From Bradyrhizobium sp. (GTDB taxonomy: Bacteria; Pseudomonadota; Alphaproteobacteria; Rhizobiales; Xanthobacteraceae): a DNA stretch of 56,767 nucleotides. The notes under the pieces are model-generated. The model was given only the letters and a program-made list of their open reading frames with translations, ran no database searches and had not been told where the DNA came from. Made by a program: the position numbers and the translations under genes. Each line of letters starts with the position of its first letter. Position 1 is the first letter of the stretch. Shown here one piece after another: positions 47,814 through 55,536 of the stretch. Location: the NCBI GenBank assembly GCA_028290305.1, contig JAQGKC010000344.1, forward strand, positions 1 to 56,767, written 5' to 3'.

Positions 47814-48719
47814 TTAGCTGGTTACCGGCATCAAGGGTCTGGTCACTTTTCCAGAAAGCGCGAGAAATCCAGCGAGGCACGGATTTTTGTTGACCCGCGA
47901 CCAATATAAAAGCTGATCGATCATCGGTGGATCGGCGACTGTTCTGAAGACAGCGCCTTTTATTTGCGAACGTTGCATCGATGCCGGCACGAAAGCGATC
48001 CCAAGCCCTTCAGCAACAAAGTTGACGATGGTTTGCTGCAAATAAACCTCAAGCCCAATGGCCGGATCAAAACCGGCTGCTCGGCAACGCTGGACAATGC
48101 TCTCATGAAGCGACGGCACTTGATCGCGCGGAACGATTAAAAACCGCTCGCGAGCGAGGTCCTCGACTCTTATCTTCCTCGACTTTGCCAATGGGTGCCG
48201 TTCCGGCAAGACCAGATTGAGCGGCTCCCGAAACAGCGGGCGGGCTTCGAAGCGTGGACCTTCGCTGCCGGGGAAACTAATCGCGATATCGATCACGCCA
48301 TCCTTCAAATCGCTTTCCAGGGCATTTGGCATCAGTTCGCGGACACGCAGATCGACATTGGGAAAGGCCCGCTTATAGCGACGGGTCAAGTCGGGCACGA
48401 CGCTATAGGCGGCGCACATCGTAAACCCCATGGTGAGCTGACCGGCTTCCCCGCGTCCCGTTGCCGCGGCATTACGCGTTGCCTGCGCAACAAGTCGAAG
48501 AATCTCGGTTGCATCCAACAGGAATTGACGCCCGGCGGCGGTCAACGCGACGCCTTTTGGCGAACGCACAAATAGCGCGGTTCCGAGGTCTTGCTCCAAT
48601 GCTGCGATCTGCCGGCTCAGCGGTGGCTGGGACATATGCAAGCGGACGGCTGCGCGACCAAAGTTGCCGACATTCGCCAGTTCGCAAAAATATCGCAACT
48701 GATTGAGAGAGGGGGCCAT
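47814..48719 (-). CDS. LysR-type transcriptional regulator
   Basis: 301-residue regulator. The N-terminal winged helix-turn-helix LNQLRYFCELANVGNFGRAA with LHMSQPPLSRQIAALEQDLG is followed by a typical co-inducer domain (about 90-295). It is divergent from the AEC-type transporter gene, which it probably controls. A T-N11-A box (48728-48742) starts nine bases from its own start codon, suggesting autoregulation. Inducer unknown. Confidence 0.9.
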   Translation of the reverse strand: MAPSLNQLRYFCELANVGNFGRAAVRLHMSQPPLSRQIAALEQDLGTALFVRSPKGVALTAAGRQFLLDATEILRLVAQATRNAAATGRGEAGQLTMGFTMCAAYSVVPDLTRRYKRAFPNVDLRVRELMPNALESDLKDGVIDIAISFPGSEGPRFEARPLFREPLNLVLPERHPLAKSRKIRVEDLARERFLIVPRDQVPSLHESIVQRCRAAGFDPAIGLEVYLQQTIVNFVAEGLGIAFVPASMQRSQIKGAVFRTVADPPMIDQLLYWSRVNKNPCLAGFLALSGKVTRPLMPVTS

Positions 48720-48727
48720 CGCGGATC

Positions 48728-48742
48728 ATACCCTCAAGGTAT
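48728..48742. promoter_or_regulatory. LysR box (T-N11-A)
   Basis: ATACC-CTCAA-GGTAT is a perfect 5-base-arm dyad matching T-N11-A. It sits between the divergent LysR and AEC transporter genes, nine bases upstream of the regulator start and about 80 bases upstream of the transporter start. Confidence 0.6.
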
Positions 48743-48820
48743 TGAAACAAGCCAAAATAGCATTGGAATGGAATAGCCCGGCTGGTTAGTCAAGGGACTA
48801 TCGAATTGAAGGATTCCATC

Positions 48821-49768
48821 ATGCTCACGTCGCTGTCTGTGATCTGTCCGGTGTTCGGAGTGATCGTTGCGGGTTTTGCCTGTGGCCGTCTGGGATTGCT
48901 CGGCCCTGCCGCGAGTTCCGAGCTGAACCGCTTTGTCGTCTATCTGGCTCTACCCGCATTATTGTTCGAGGTGACGGCCGAGGCGAACTGGGTGACGTTG
49001 TGGCAGCCCGGATTTATCGCGTCGTTCGCGATCGGCATATTCGTCGTGTTCGGCGGCACGCTCATCTACCGGGTTGCGAGCGGGCACCATCTGACGGATG
49101 CATCGATCGATGCTCTAAACGCAGGTTACGCCAATGTCGGTTACATCGGATTTCCGCTCTGTGAGCTGATTTTCGGGCGTCAAAGCCTGGCGCTGGTGAC
49201 GATCGCGACCATCATGACGGTCAGCATTTTGTTCGGGGTCGCGATCGTCTTTGTGGAAATAGGCTTGCAGGCCGAGCACCGGGCGCATCGTTTGTTCGTA
49301 AAAATTGGAAAAGCGCTAATTCGCAATCCGCTGCTTGTTGCCCCGTTGCTGGGTGCTTTGTGGTCGACGTTCAATACGCCCGTCCCGGAAACGGCCAAGG
49401 CCGTACTTCATCTGGTAGGTAATGCCGCCAGCCCTTGCGCATTGGTTTCGCTGGGCCTGTTCCTTGCCGCCAAGCACCGCGATAGCCGGTCGAGCCGACC
49501 GATAGCGGCCACGCTCACAGCGTTGAAGCTGATCGTTCAGCCCGGAATCGCTGCAATTTGCGCTTATGGTGTATTCAAGTTGCCGCCGGCGCCGGCCGCG
49601 ATTGTCGTGCTGCTCTCGGCGTTGCCGACCGGTACGGGCCCGTTCATGGTCGCCGAGTTCTATAAACGCGAAGCCGTTGTGACATCCGGAACGATTCTTT
49701 TCACGACGATAGCATCCGTCATTTCATTGACAGCCTGCTTGGCGCTGGTCGGCCACGCCCAGAACTAA
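48821..49768 (+). CDS. AEC family transporter (auxin efflux carrier-like)
   Basis: 315-residue membrane protein with about ten hydrophobic helices. The family layout is visible: an N-terminal FGVIVAGFACGRLGLLGP, and a second-half ALVSLGLFLAAKHR with a conserved proline in LPTGTGPFMVAEFYK. Bacterial members carry malate, malonate or other organic acids. ATG 48821 is preferred after GAAGGA; a TTG at 48806 is in frame. It is likely the target of the divergent LysR gene. Confidence 0.88.
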   Translation: MLTSLSVICPVFGVIVAGFACGRLGLLGPAASSELNRFVVYLALPALLFEVTAEANWVTLWQPGFIASFAIGIFVVFGGTLIYRVASGHHLTDASIDALNAGYANVGYIGFPLCELIFGRQSLALVTIATIMTVSILFGVAIVFVEIGLQAEHRAHRLFVKIGKALIRNPLLVAPLLGALWSTFNTPVPETAKAVLHLVGNAASPCALVSLGLFLAAKHRDSRSSRPIAATLTALKLIVQPGIAAICAYGVFKLPPAPAAIVVLLSALPTGTGPFMVAEFYKREAVVTSGTILFTTIASVISLTACLALVGHAQN

Positions 49769-49781
49769 CGCGGGGTAGAGC

Positions 49782-49881
49782 GTTTTCCAGCGAAGTGGAT
49801 ACCGGTTCGCGTGAAGAAAACGCGTCAAAATAAAAACCAGAGCCTCCGTTCCGATTCAATCAGAACGGAAAAGGCTCGCGG
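49782..49881. repeat. Mosaic intergenic repeat (copy 2)
   Basis: Shares AAGTGGATACCGGTT (49793-49807) with the element at 41753-41895. Here GCGTTTTC (from 49780) pairs with GAAAACGC (about 49815-49822), and CCGTTC with GAACGG further on (about 49845-49868). Such mosaics are common between Bradyrhizobium genes; they may form mRNA-end hairpins for the upstream transporter gene. Confidence 0.65.
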
Positions 49882-49909
49882 AAAATGCACCGGTCGAAAA
49901 GCCGGCCTC

Positions 49910-49953
49910 AAAAAATACGCGGGCCTGTCCCCGATCGATCGAGGACAGGCCCG
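49910..49953 (-). terminator. Strong intrinsic terminator after the DUF1150 gene
   Basis: Eleven-base perfect stem CGGGCCTGTCC (49920-49930) with GGACAGGCCCG (49943-49953). Read on the minus strand, the stem is followed by CGTATTTTTT. It lies about 107 bases past the DUF1150 stop, so it probably ends the hsp20-DUF1150 message. Confidence 0.75.
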
Positions 49954-50059
49954 TGTATTATAATCAATCCAGTGGCTGCCGCATAAAGTGCTTACAGCAG
50001 CCAGAGCCGCGTCAGGACACCGCCAGGCGCCGGGTCCAAGTGACACCGTAAACGCCGCT

Positions 50060-50326
50060 TCAGTGAACGCTGACGGCCTGCAGCTCGTTGCTCCATGCAT
50101 TCGCGATCGCAGCTTCCCGGCTGTCGGTCAGCATGATCGGCGTGCCGTCGGCGGCGTGGAGCGCAAACAGCTTCAGTCCCGGCGCGATCTTCGGCGCCTG
50201 GGGAAAGAGCCCCGGCACGTCCTCGGAACGGATCTGCTTCACATAGGCGATATGGCCCTCGCCCAGGGTCGCCAGCGCCTCGGTGGAAACGCCCGTTGGT
50301 TCAAACACAACATTACCTTCAGTCAT
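50060..50326 (-). CDS. DUF1150 family protein
   Basis: 88-residue alphaproteobacterial DUF1150 protein, unknown function. The family features are ALATLGEGHIAYVKQI, then a segment naming a ligand-like strand (FALHAADGTPIMLTDSREAA). It follows hsp20 by 50 bases on the same strand, an association seen in other Rhizobiales, so it is probably part of the heat-shock operon. A GAGTCGAGACC ribosome region precedes ATG 50326. Confidence 0.82.
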   Translation of the reverse strand: MTEGNVVFEPTGVSTEALATLGEGHIAYVKQIRSEDVPGLFPQAPKIAPGLKLFALHAADGTPIMLTDSREAAIANAWSNELQAVSVH

Positions 50327-50376
50327 GGTCTCGACTCCTCTGTCAGACTAAGCGGTCGAGTCCGCTACTCGTTCCA

Positions 50377-50802
50377 TTATTCGTGTTCATTGATAGCAAT
50401 TGTCTTAACGATTTTTTCCGGCTCAGGCCGGGCCAAGTCGATCGACAACAGCCCGTTTTTCAAGTCCGCGCCCAGCACCAGCATCCCCTCCGCCAGCACG
50501 AAAGTGCGCTGGAAGTGGCGCGCGGCGATGCCGCGATGGATGTATTGCCGAGCCTTGTCGTCCTGCTGGCGGCCCCGGATTACGAGTTGGTTTTCCTCAA
50601 TGGTTACATCGAGTTGGTCGCGGGTAAAACCTGCCACCGCGAGCGTAATGCGTAGCCGTTCGGGCTGCCCATTGCTGCGGTCGCAGCGCTCGATGTTGTA
50701 GGGAGGATAACCGTCGGCGCCTTTGACGACGCGATCGAGCGCACGCTCAATTTCGTCGAATCCCAGCAAGAACGGACTGGATAACGAAGGAACACGAGAC
50801 AT
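50377..50802 (-). CDS. Small heat shock protein (Hsp20/IbpA type)
   Basis: 141-residue holdase that binds unfolding proteins and passes them to DnaK. The alpha-crystallin domain spans about 40-128 (YPPYNIERC, RITLAVAGFTRDQLDVTIEE, and the GLLSIDLARPEPE segment near the C-terminus). Bradyrhizobium encodes several such class A/B proteins, many controlled by a ROSE thermometer, as appears true here. It forms an operon with the downstream DUF1150 gene. Confidence 0.92.
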   Translation of the reverse strand: MSRVPSLSSPFLLGFDEIERALDRVVKGADGYPPYNIERCDRSNGQPERLRITLAVAGFTRDQLDVTIEENQLVIRGRQQDDKARQYIHRGIAARHFQRTFVLAEGMLVLGADLKNGLLSIDLARPEPEKIVKTIAINEHE

Positions 50803-50890
50803 AGTTTACAAAGTCCTCTCGAAGCGACTTTGAAGTTCAGGGCCCTTGCGGCGCCCCTTGTTGACCAGTTGGCGGATTGCCCTCTAGTCA
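50803..50890 (-). ncRNA. ROSE-like RNA thermometer in the hsp20 5' leader
   Basis: On the minus strand, 5' leader of about 88 bases. Its last hairpin, CAAAGTC / GACTTTG (50832-50826 and 50815-50809), encloses GCTTCGAGAG and so holds the Shine-Dalgarno AGAGGA (50819-50814). The ROSE hallmark U(U/C)GCU is present as TCGCT, facing AGGA. An upstream GC-rich stem (AGGGGC to GCCCT) is also visible. At low temperature the ribosome site would be closed and melting would open it. Based on ROSE features known from rhizobial hsp genes. Confidence 0.65.
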
Positions 50891-50896
50891 ACAGGC

Positions 50897-50926
50897 AATA
50901 TGGGCATGGTTTGGCGGGCGTTCAAG
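50897..50926 (-). promoter_or_regulatory. Sigma-32 (RpoH)-like promoter of hsp20
   Basis: CTTGAA (50926-50921), 16-base spacer, CCCATATT (50904-50897). Both elements match the heat-shock sigma-32 consensus (CTTGAA / CCCATnT). Predicted start near 50890, consistent with a leader of about 88 bases holding the thermometer. Confidence 0.7.
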
Positions 50927-51000
50927 CGCCCGTGGAACCCGCTTCCACAGGGTCTTCCGGCGCCTCGCGAAGCGATGAACCCGGAATCCCGGACTGGCCG

Positions 51001-52095
51001 TCAGAGGTCGATTCGCTTGCGGCCGTCGGCGCTGAACAGATGCAGCTTTTCGCGCGGTGCGATCGCCTGGATCCGCTCGCCGATGCCGGGCGCGACCGCG
51101 CCGGGAATCCGCACGATCACTTCGCCCGGCGGCAATTCCCCGGGATTGGCGGCGATGCCCTGCACCTCGCGCTGGCGGGTACCGTAAATGAAGGTCTCGG
51201 CCCCGACGCGCTCGATCGCTTCCACGGTGAGGTCGAGCGCCATGCCGCCCGCGATGGTGTCGGTGGAGATCACAAAATCTTCGGGACGGATTCCCAGAAT
51301 ACCGGCTTCGCTGGCGGCGCGGCTGTCGCCGGAGAATTGCAATTTGATTTCGTCCGATCGCAGCGGCATCAGATTCATCGGCGGCGCGCCGATGAACGAG
51401 GCCACGAAGGTCGTCGCGGGCTTCTGATAGATCTCGAGCGGGTTGCCGATCTGCTCGACCTGGCCGCCATTCATCACCACAAGAATATCGGCGAGGGTCA
51501 TGGCCTCGAGCTGATCGTGGGTGACGTAGATCGACGTCGTGTACAGCCGGCGTTGCAGTTTACGGATTTCGACGCGCATGGCGATGCGCAGCTTGGCGTC
51601 GAGATTGGACAGGGGTTCGTCGAACAGAAATACTTTCGGCTGCCGCACGATGGCGCGGCCCATCGCAACGCGCTGGCGCTGGCCGCCGGAGAGTTGCCGC
51701 GGCTTGCGGTCGAGCATGGCGCCGAGTTCGAGAATGCGCGCGGCTTCCTGCACGCGGGTATCGATCTCCGGCTCACGCATGCCGCGGTTACGCAGGCCAT
51801 AGGCCATGTTGTTGTAGACGCTCATATGCGGATAGAGCGCGTAATTCTGGAACACCATGGCGATGTCACGCTCGGCCGGCTCGATCTGGTTGACGACGCG
51901 TCCGCCAATATCGATCTCGCCGCCGGTGACGGTCTCGAGACCCGCGACCATCCGCAGCAGCGTGGACTTGCCGCAGCCGGAGGGTCCCACCAAAACGCAG
52001 AACTGGCCGTCGCCGACCTCGAAGTCGATGCCCTTGATGGCCTCGAAGCCACCGGCGTAGGTCTTGCGGACCTTGCGGAGGGTGACGTTAGCCAT
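51001..52095 (-). CDS. ugpC: sn-Glycerol-3-phosphate ABC transporter ATPase
   Basis: ATPase of the Ugp importer, 364 residues, MalK-like. Walker [10 protein letters not shown] (37-45), signature [15 protein letters not shown], Walker [16 protein letters not shown], and a C-terminal TOBE/regulatory domain (about 240-364) are present. It follows ugpE by about 100 bases, which include a repeat. The rest of the operon lies upstream on the same strand; no ugpQ phosphodiesterase is present nearby. Confidence 0.9.
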   Translation of the reverse strand: MANVTLRKVRKTYAGGFEAIKGIDFEVGDGQFCVLVGPSGCGKSTLLRMVAGLETVTGGEIDIGGRVVNQIEPAERDIAMVFQNYALYPHMSVYNNMAYGLRNRGMREPEIDTRVQEAARILELGAMLDRKPRQLSGGQRQRVAMGRAIVRQPKVFLFDEPLSNLDAKLRIAMRVEIRKLQRRLYTTSIYVTHDQLEAMTLADILVVMNGGQVEQIGNPLEIYQKPATTFVASFIGAPPMNLMPLRSDEIKLQFSGDSRAASEAGILGIRPEDFVISTDTIAGGMALDLTVEAIERVGAETFIYGTRQREVQGIAANPGELPPGEVIVRIPGAVAPGIGERIQAIAPREKLHLFSADGRKRIDL

Positions 52096-52109
52096 TGGGG
52101 CTACCTCTG

Positions 52110-52176
52110 CGAATGGCGAATAGAGGAGGATGCGAACGCGCGAACGCCATTCGCCATTCGCTACTCGCTATTCGCC
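52110..52176. repeat. GAATGGCGAATAG-type repeat between ugpE and ugpC
   Basis: GCGAATGGCGAATA (52110-52123) is complementary, at 13 of 14 positions, to CATTCGCCATTCGC (52148-52161). Direct copies of the CATTCGC/CTATTCGC word also follow. It forms a hairpin in the middle of the ugp operon and may lower ugpC expression relative to ugpAE. Confidence 0.65.
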
Positions 52177-52194
52177 TCTCCGCCATCTTCCCTC

Positions 52195-53043
52195 TCACTT
52201 TTCCGTCTCGACCAGGCCGCGCACGAACAGGCGCTGCATGAACACCACCACGGCGACGGGCGGCAGCATCGCGAGCACAGCCGTTGCCATTGCCAATTGC
52301 CATTCGGCCAGTTCGTCCGTCGTCGTCAGCATTTTCTTGATGCCGGTCACGATGGTCTGCATCGAATCCTGCGTGGTGATCAGCAACGGCCACAAATATT
52401 GATTCCAGCCATAGATGAACTGGATCACAAAAAGCGCAGCGATCGTCGTGATCGACAGTGGCAGCAGCGTATCCCAGAAAAACCGGAACGGTCCGGCGCC
52501 GTCGATGCGCGACGCTTCCAGGAGTTCGTCCGGCACCGTCATGAAGAATTGCCGGAACAAAAGCGTGCCGGTTGCGGACGCGATCAAGGGCAGAATCAGC
52601 CCGGCATAGGTGTCGAGCATATGCAGGTCGGATACCACCTTGTAGGTTGGATAGATTCGCACCTCGACCGGCAGCATCAGCGTAACGAAGATGATCCAGA
52701 ACGCCGTCTTGCGGAACGGAAAGCGGAAATACACCACGGCATAGGCGGACAGGATCGAAATGAAGATCTTGCCCACGGCGATGCCGGTGGCGGAAATAAA
52801 CGAATTAAGCAGCATGTGGCCGACCGGCTCGCGGCTGGTGCGCGATCCCCCGATAAAGACCGCCCGGTAGTAATTTTCCAGGATATGGCCGCCCGGCGAA
52901 AGCGGCATGTTGCCGCCGACCACGGTTGCCGCGTCATGCGTCGAAGCGATCAGCGCGAGGTAGACCGGGAAGGCGACGATGAACACGCCAAACGTGAGGA
53001 TCGCGTAGGCGATGATGTCGTTCCACGGGCGGTGCTCGACCAT
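52195..53043 (-). CDS. ugpE: sn-Glycerol-3-phosphate ABC transporter permease
   Basis: 282-residue inner-membrane subunit with about six hydrophobic helices (first at about 12-34, IIAYAILTFGVFIVAFPVYL). The ATPase-contacting EAA loop is visible as ELLEASRIDGAGPFRFFWD, which fits the family consensus EAAxxDGA. ATG 53043 shares its first base with the ugpA stop (TGATG), so translation is coupled. Confidence 0.9.
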   Translation of the reverse strand: MVEHRPWNDIIAYAILTFGVFIVAFPVYLALIASTHDAATVVGGNMPLSPGGHILENYYRAVFIGGSRTSREPVGHMLLNSFISATGIAVGKIFISILSAYAVVYFRFPFRKTAFWIIFVTLMLPVEVRIYPTYKVVSDLHMLDTYAGLILPLIASATGTLLFRQFFMTVPDELLEASRIDGAGPFRFFWDTLLPLSITTIAALFVIQFIYGWNQYLWPLLITTQDSMQTIVTGIKKMLTTTDELAEWQLAMATAVLAMLPPVAVVVFMQRLFVRGLVETEK

Positions 53044-53924
53044 CAGTATTGCACCTTGCGCTCGACATAGCGGAACTGGATCGCGGTCAGCGCAATGACG
53101 ATGACCATCAGCACCACCGATTGTGCGGCCGAACTGCCGAGATCGCCGCCGAGCCGTCCGTCCGCATAGACCTTGTAGACCATGGTCGTGGTCGCGCCGG
53201 CCGGGCCGCCGCCCGTCACCGCATCGATGATGCCGAACGTATCGAAGAAAACATAGACGATGTTGACGACCAGCAGGAAGAAGGTGGTCGGCGACAGCAG
53301 CGGAAACACGATGGTCCAGAACCGCCGCATCGGGCCGGCGCCGTCAATCGCACCAGCTTCGATGACGCTTTTGGGGATCGACTGCAGCCCTGCCAGAAAG
53401 AACAGGAAATTGTAGGAGATCTGCTTCCACACCGCGGCCATGACAACCAATGTCATGGCGTGGTTGCCGTTGAGCAGCGGGTTCCAGTCGAAGCCCATCC
53501 AGCGCAGCGGCCGCGCCAGGGTGCCAAGCGATGGGTGGAACATGAAGATCCACAGTACGCCGGCAACCGCGGGCGCGACCGCATAGGGCCAGATCATGAA
53601 GGTCTTGTAGAACGGGGCCGCCTTGAGGTTCTTGTCGGCCTGGGTTGCGAACAACAGCGCAATCGCGAGCGACAACACCGCGACCAGCATCGAGAACACC
53701 AACGTCGTCAGCATCGCCTTGTAATATTCAGGCTGCGCGAACAGCGCCTGATAATTCTCCAGGCCGATGAATTCCGACGACAGCCCGAACGCATCCTCGC
53801 GCAGGAACGATTGCCAGAGCGCCTGGCTCGCCGGCCAATAGAAAAATACGAATGTGATGATGAGCTGCGGCACGAGCAGCAAATACGGAAGCAGCTTGCT
53901 GTTGAAATAAGCCGACTTTTCCAT
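53043..53924 (-). CDS. ugpA: sn-Glycerol-3-phosphate ABC transporter permease
   Basis: 293-residue partner permease with about six helices (first at about 13-33, [17 protein letters not shown]). The EAA loop is [20 protein letters not shown]. Together with UgpE it forms the transport path of a MalFG-type importer. Start ATG 53924. It is followed directly by ugpE, and preceded by ugpB. Confidence 0.9.
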   Translation of the reverse strand: MEKSAYFNSKLLPYLLLVPQLIITFVFFYWPASQALWQSFLREDAFGLSSEFIGLENYQALFAQPEYYKAMLTTLVFSMLVAVLSLAIALLFATQADKNLKAAPFYKTFMIWPYAVAPAVAGVLWIFMFHPSLGTLARPLRWMGFDWNPLLNGNHAMTLVVMAAVWKQISYNFLFFLAGLQSIPKSVIEAGAIDGAGPMRRFWTIVFPLLSPTTFFLLVVNIVYVFFDTFGIIDAVTGGGPAGATTTMVYKVYADGRLGGDLGSSAAQSVVLMVIVIALTAIQFRYVERKVQY

Positions 53925-54016
53925 TCAGGGCGTCTTGTCCATTCAAGGCGCCTTGGCCTTCCGTGCGATGCCAAGGCTTCCTCTCCCGGGCGGGAGAGGA
54001 AGTTTTCGTGGGCGGG

Positions 54017-55336
54017 TTATTTTGCGGTCTTTTCAAATGTTCGCAACATGGCATTGCCACGCGCCACCGCGGAGTCGAGCGCTTCCTTGGCGGTTTTCTG
54101 CCCGGCGAGTGCGGCCTCCATTTCTTCGGCCCAGATGTCGCGCATCTGCACCATGTTGCCGAAGCGCAGGCCGCGCGAATTCTCGGTCGGCTCCTTGTTG
54201 GTGAGCTCCTTGAGCGGCGTCTCCAGGATCGGATTCTTCTCGTAGAAGCCATCCGCCTTGGTCTTTTCATAGGCTGCCTTGGTGATGGGCAGGTAGCCCG
54301 ATTCCTGATGCAGCTTGGCCTGGCGGTTGGTGTCGGACAGGAAGGTGAAGAACTTGGCGACGCCCTTGTATTCCTCGGGCTTCTTGCCACCCATCACCCA
54401 CAGCGAAGCGCCGCCGATGATCGAGTTCTGCGGAGCGCCTGCGACATCGGGATAATAGGGCATCGGCGCCGAGGTGAAATCGAACTTGGCGGTGCCTTTC
54501 GCGGTCGCGTAATAGCCCGAGGAGGTCAGGAAGATCGCGCATTCGCCCGAGCCGAAGCGGCCTTCGCTGGCACTGGCGCGGCCGGAATAATCGTAGGTCT
54601 TGTCTTTTTGCAGATCGATCAGGTTCTGCAGGTGCCTGATGTGCAGCGGCGTGTTGAACTGCAGTACCGTGTCGAAGCCGTCGAGGCCGTTCGCCTTGGT
54701 GCCGATCGGCACATTATGCCAGGCGGAAAACTGTTCGATGTTCGCCCAGGTCGCCCAGGCATTGGAGAAGCCGCAGGTCGTGTGGCCTGCCGCCTTCAGC
54801 TTCTTGGCAGCATCGAACATTTCCGGCCAAGTCTTCGGAATCTCGGCGACGCCGGCCTTCTTCAGCTCGTCCTTGTTGATCCACATCACCATCGAAGAGG
54901 AGTTGAAAGGAAACGACAGCATGTCTCCCTTCGAGGTCGAATAGTAACCGGTGATGGCCGGAAGATATGCCTTGGGGTCGAACGGTTCGCCGGCATCCTT
55001 CATCAGCTGGTAGACCGGCTTGATGGCGCCGGTGGCGCTCATCATTGTCGCGGTGCCGACCTCGAACACCTGCATGATGTGCGGCGCGTTACCGGCGCGG
55101 AACGCGGCGATGCCGGCATTCATGGTGTCAGGATAGCTGCCTTTGTAAGACGGGACGACTTTGTAGTCCGACTGGCTGGCGTTGAAATCCTCGGCAAGCT
55201 TGTTGACGATGTCGTTGTTGCCGCCGGTCATGGCATGCCACCACTGTATTTCGATCACCGCATGCGCGGGTGTAGCGGCCGCGAGCGCAAGCGTGAAGGC
55301 GACAGCAACAGCAGCGCCGAATTGTCGGATAGACAT
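54017..55336 (-). CDS. ugpB: sn-Glycerol-3-phosphate binding protein
   Basis: Periplasmic binding protein that captures glycerol-3-phosphate or glycerophosphodiesters. The 439-residue protein has a signal peptide (AAVAVAFTLALAAATPAHA), then IEIQWWHAMTGGNNDIV, which is diagnostic of UgpB. ATG 55336 follows the strong GGGGGAGGA. First gene of the ugp operon on this strand, preceded by a Pho-box-like repeat. Growth with low phosphate would induce this import route. Confidence 0.92.
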   Translation of the reverse strand: MSIRQFGAAVAVAFTLALAAATPAHAVIEIQWWHAMTGGNNDIVNKLAEDFNASQSDYKVVPSYKGSYPDTMNAGIAAFRAGNAPHIMQVFEVGTATMMSATGAIKPVYQLMKDAGEPFDPKAYLPAITGYYSTSKGDMLSFPFNSSSMVMWINKDELKKAGVAEIPKTWPEMFDAAKKLKAAGHTTCGFSNAWATWANIEQFSAWHNVPIGTKANGLDGFDTVLQFNTPLHIRHLQNLIDLQKDKTYDYSGRASASEGRFGSGECAIFLTSSGYYATAKGTAKFDFTSAPMPYYPDVAGAPQNSIIGGASLWVMGGKKPEEYKGVAKFFTFLSDTNRQAKLHQESGYLPITKAAYEKTKADGFYEKNPILETPLKELTNKEPTENSRGLRFGNMVQMRDIWAEEMEAALAGQKTAKEALDSAVARGNAMLRTFEKTAK

Positions 55337-55389
55337 CAAAATCCTCCCCCATGGATTGTCATCATCATTATGCGCGTTAGCAACGCCGG

Positions 55390-55407
55390 ATGACGTGGAA
55401 ATGACCG
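55390..55407 (-). promoter_or_regulatory. Pho-box-like PhoB site upstream of ugpB
   Basis: On the minus strand, CGGTCAT-TTCC-ACGTCAT (55407-55390): two 7-base units 11 bases apart, the pattern of a Pho box (CTGTCAT-N4-CTGTCAT). Unit 1 matches 6 of 7 and unit 2 matches 5 of 7. A CATAAT -10-like box lies at 55372-55367. Fits the known phosphate control of ugp genes. Confidence 0.5.
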
Positions 55408-55492
55408 TATAAGCGGGCGGATGGTACGGGGGAAGCGCAGGCCAAGGAAAGCGGTAAAATGGCTCAGGGCGGCGGCACTCGGCTTATCGGGT

Positions 55493-55512
55493 GTCCCGGC
55501 GTTCGCCGGGGC
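55493..55512. repeat. Palindromic repeat, CGTCCCGGCG family (copy 2)
   Basis: GTCCCGGCG-TT-CGCCGGGGC, arms nearly perfect (one G-U type mismatch), related to 36084-36105. It lies in the gap between the CoA-transferase gene end and the ugp promoter. Confidence 0.6.
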
Positions 55513-55536
55513 GACCCGGCGGTGATGTCGTGGTCT

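Noticed and set aside
50830..53070. Very long plus-strand open frame opposite ugpC and ugpE
   Set aside because: It is antisense to clear transporter genes, His/Asp/Arg-rich and low in family features. High GC with biased third positions keeps such frames open.
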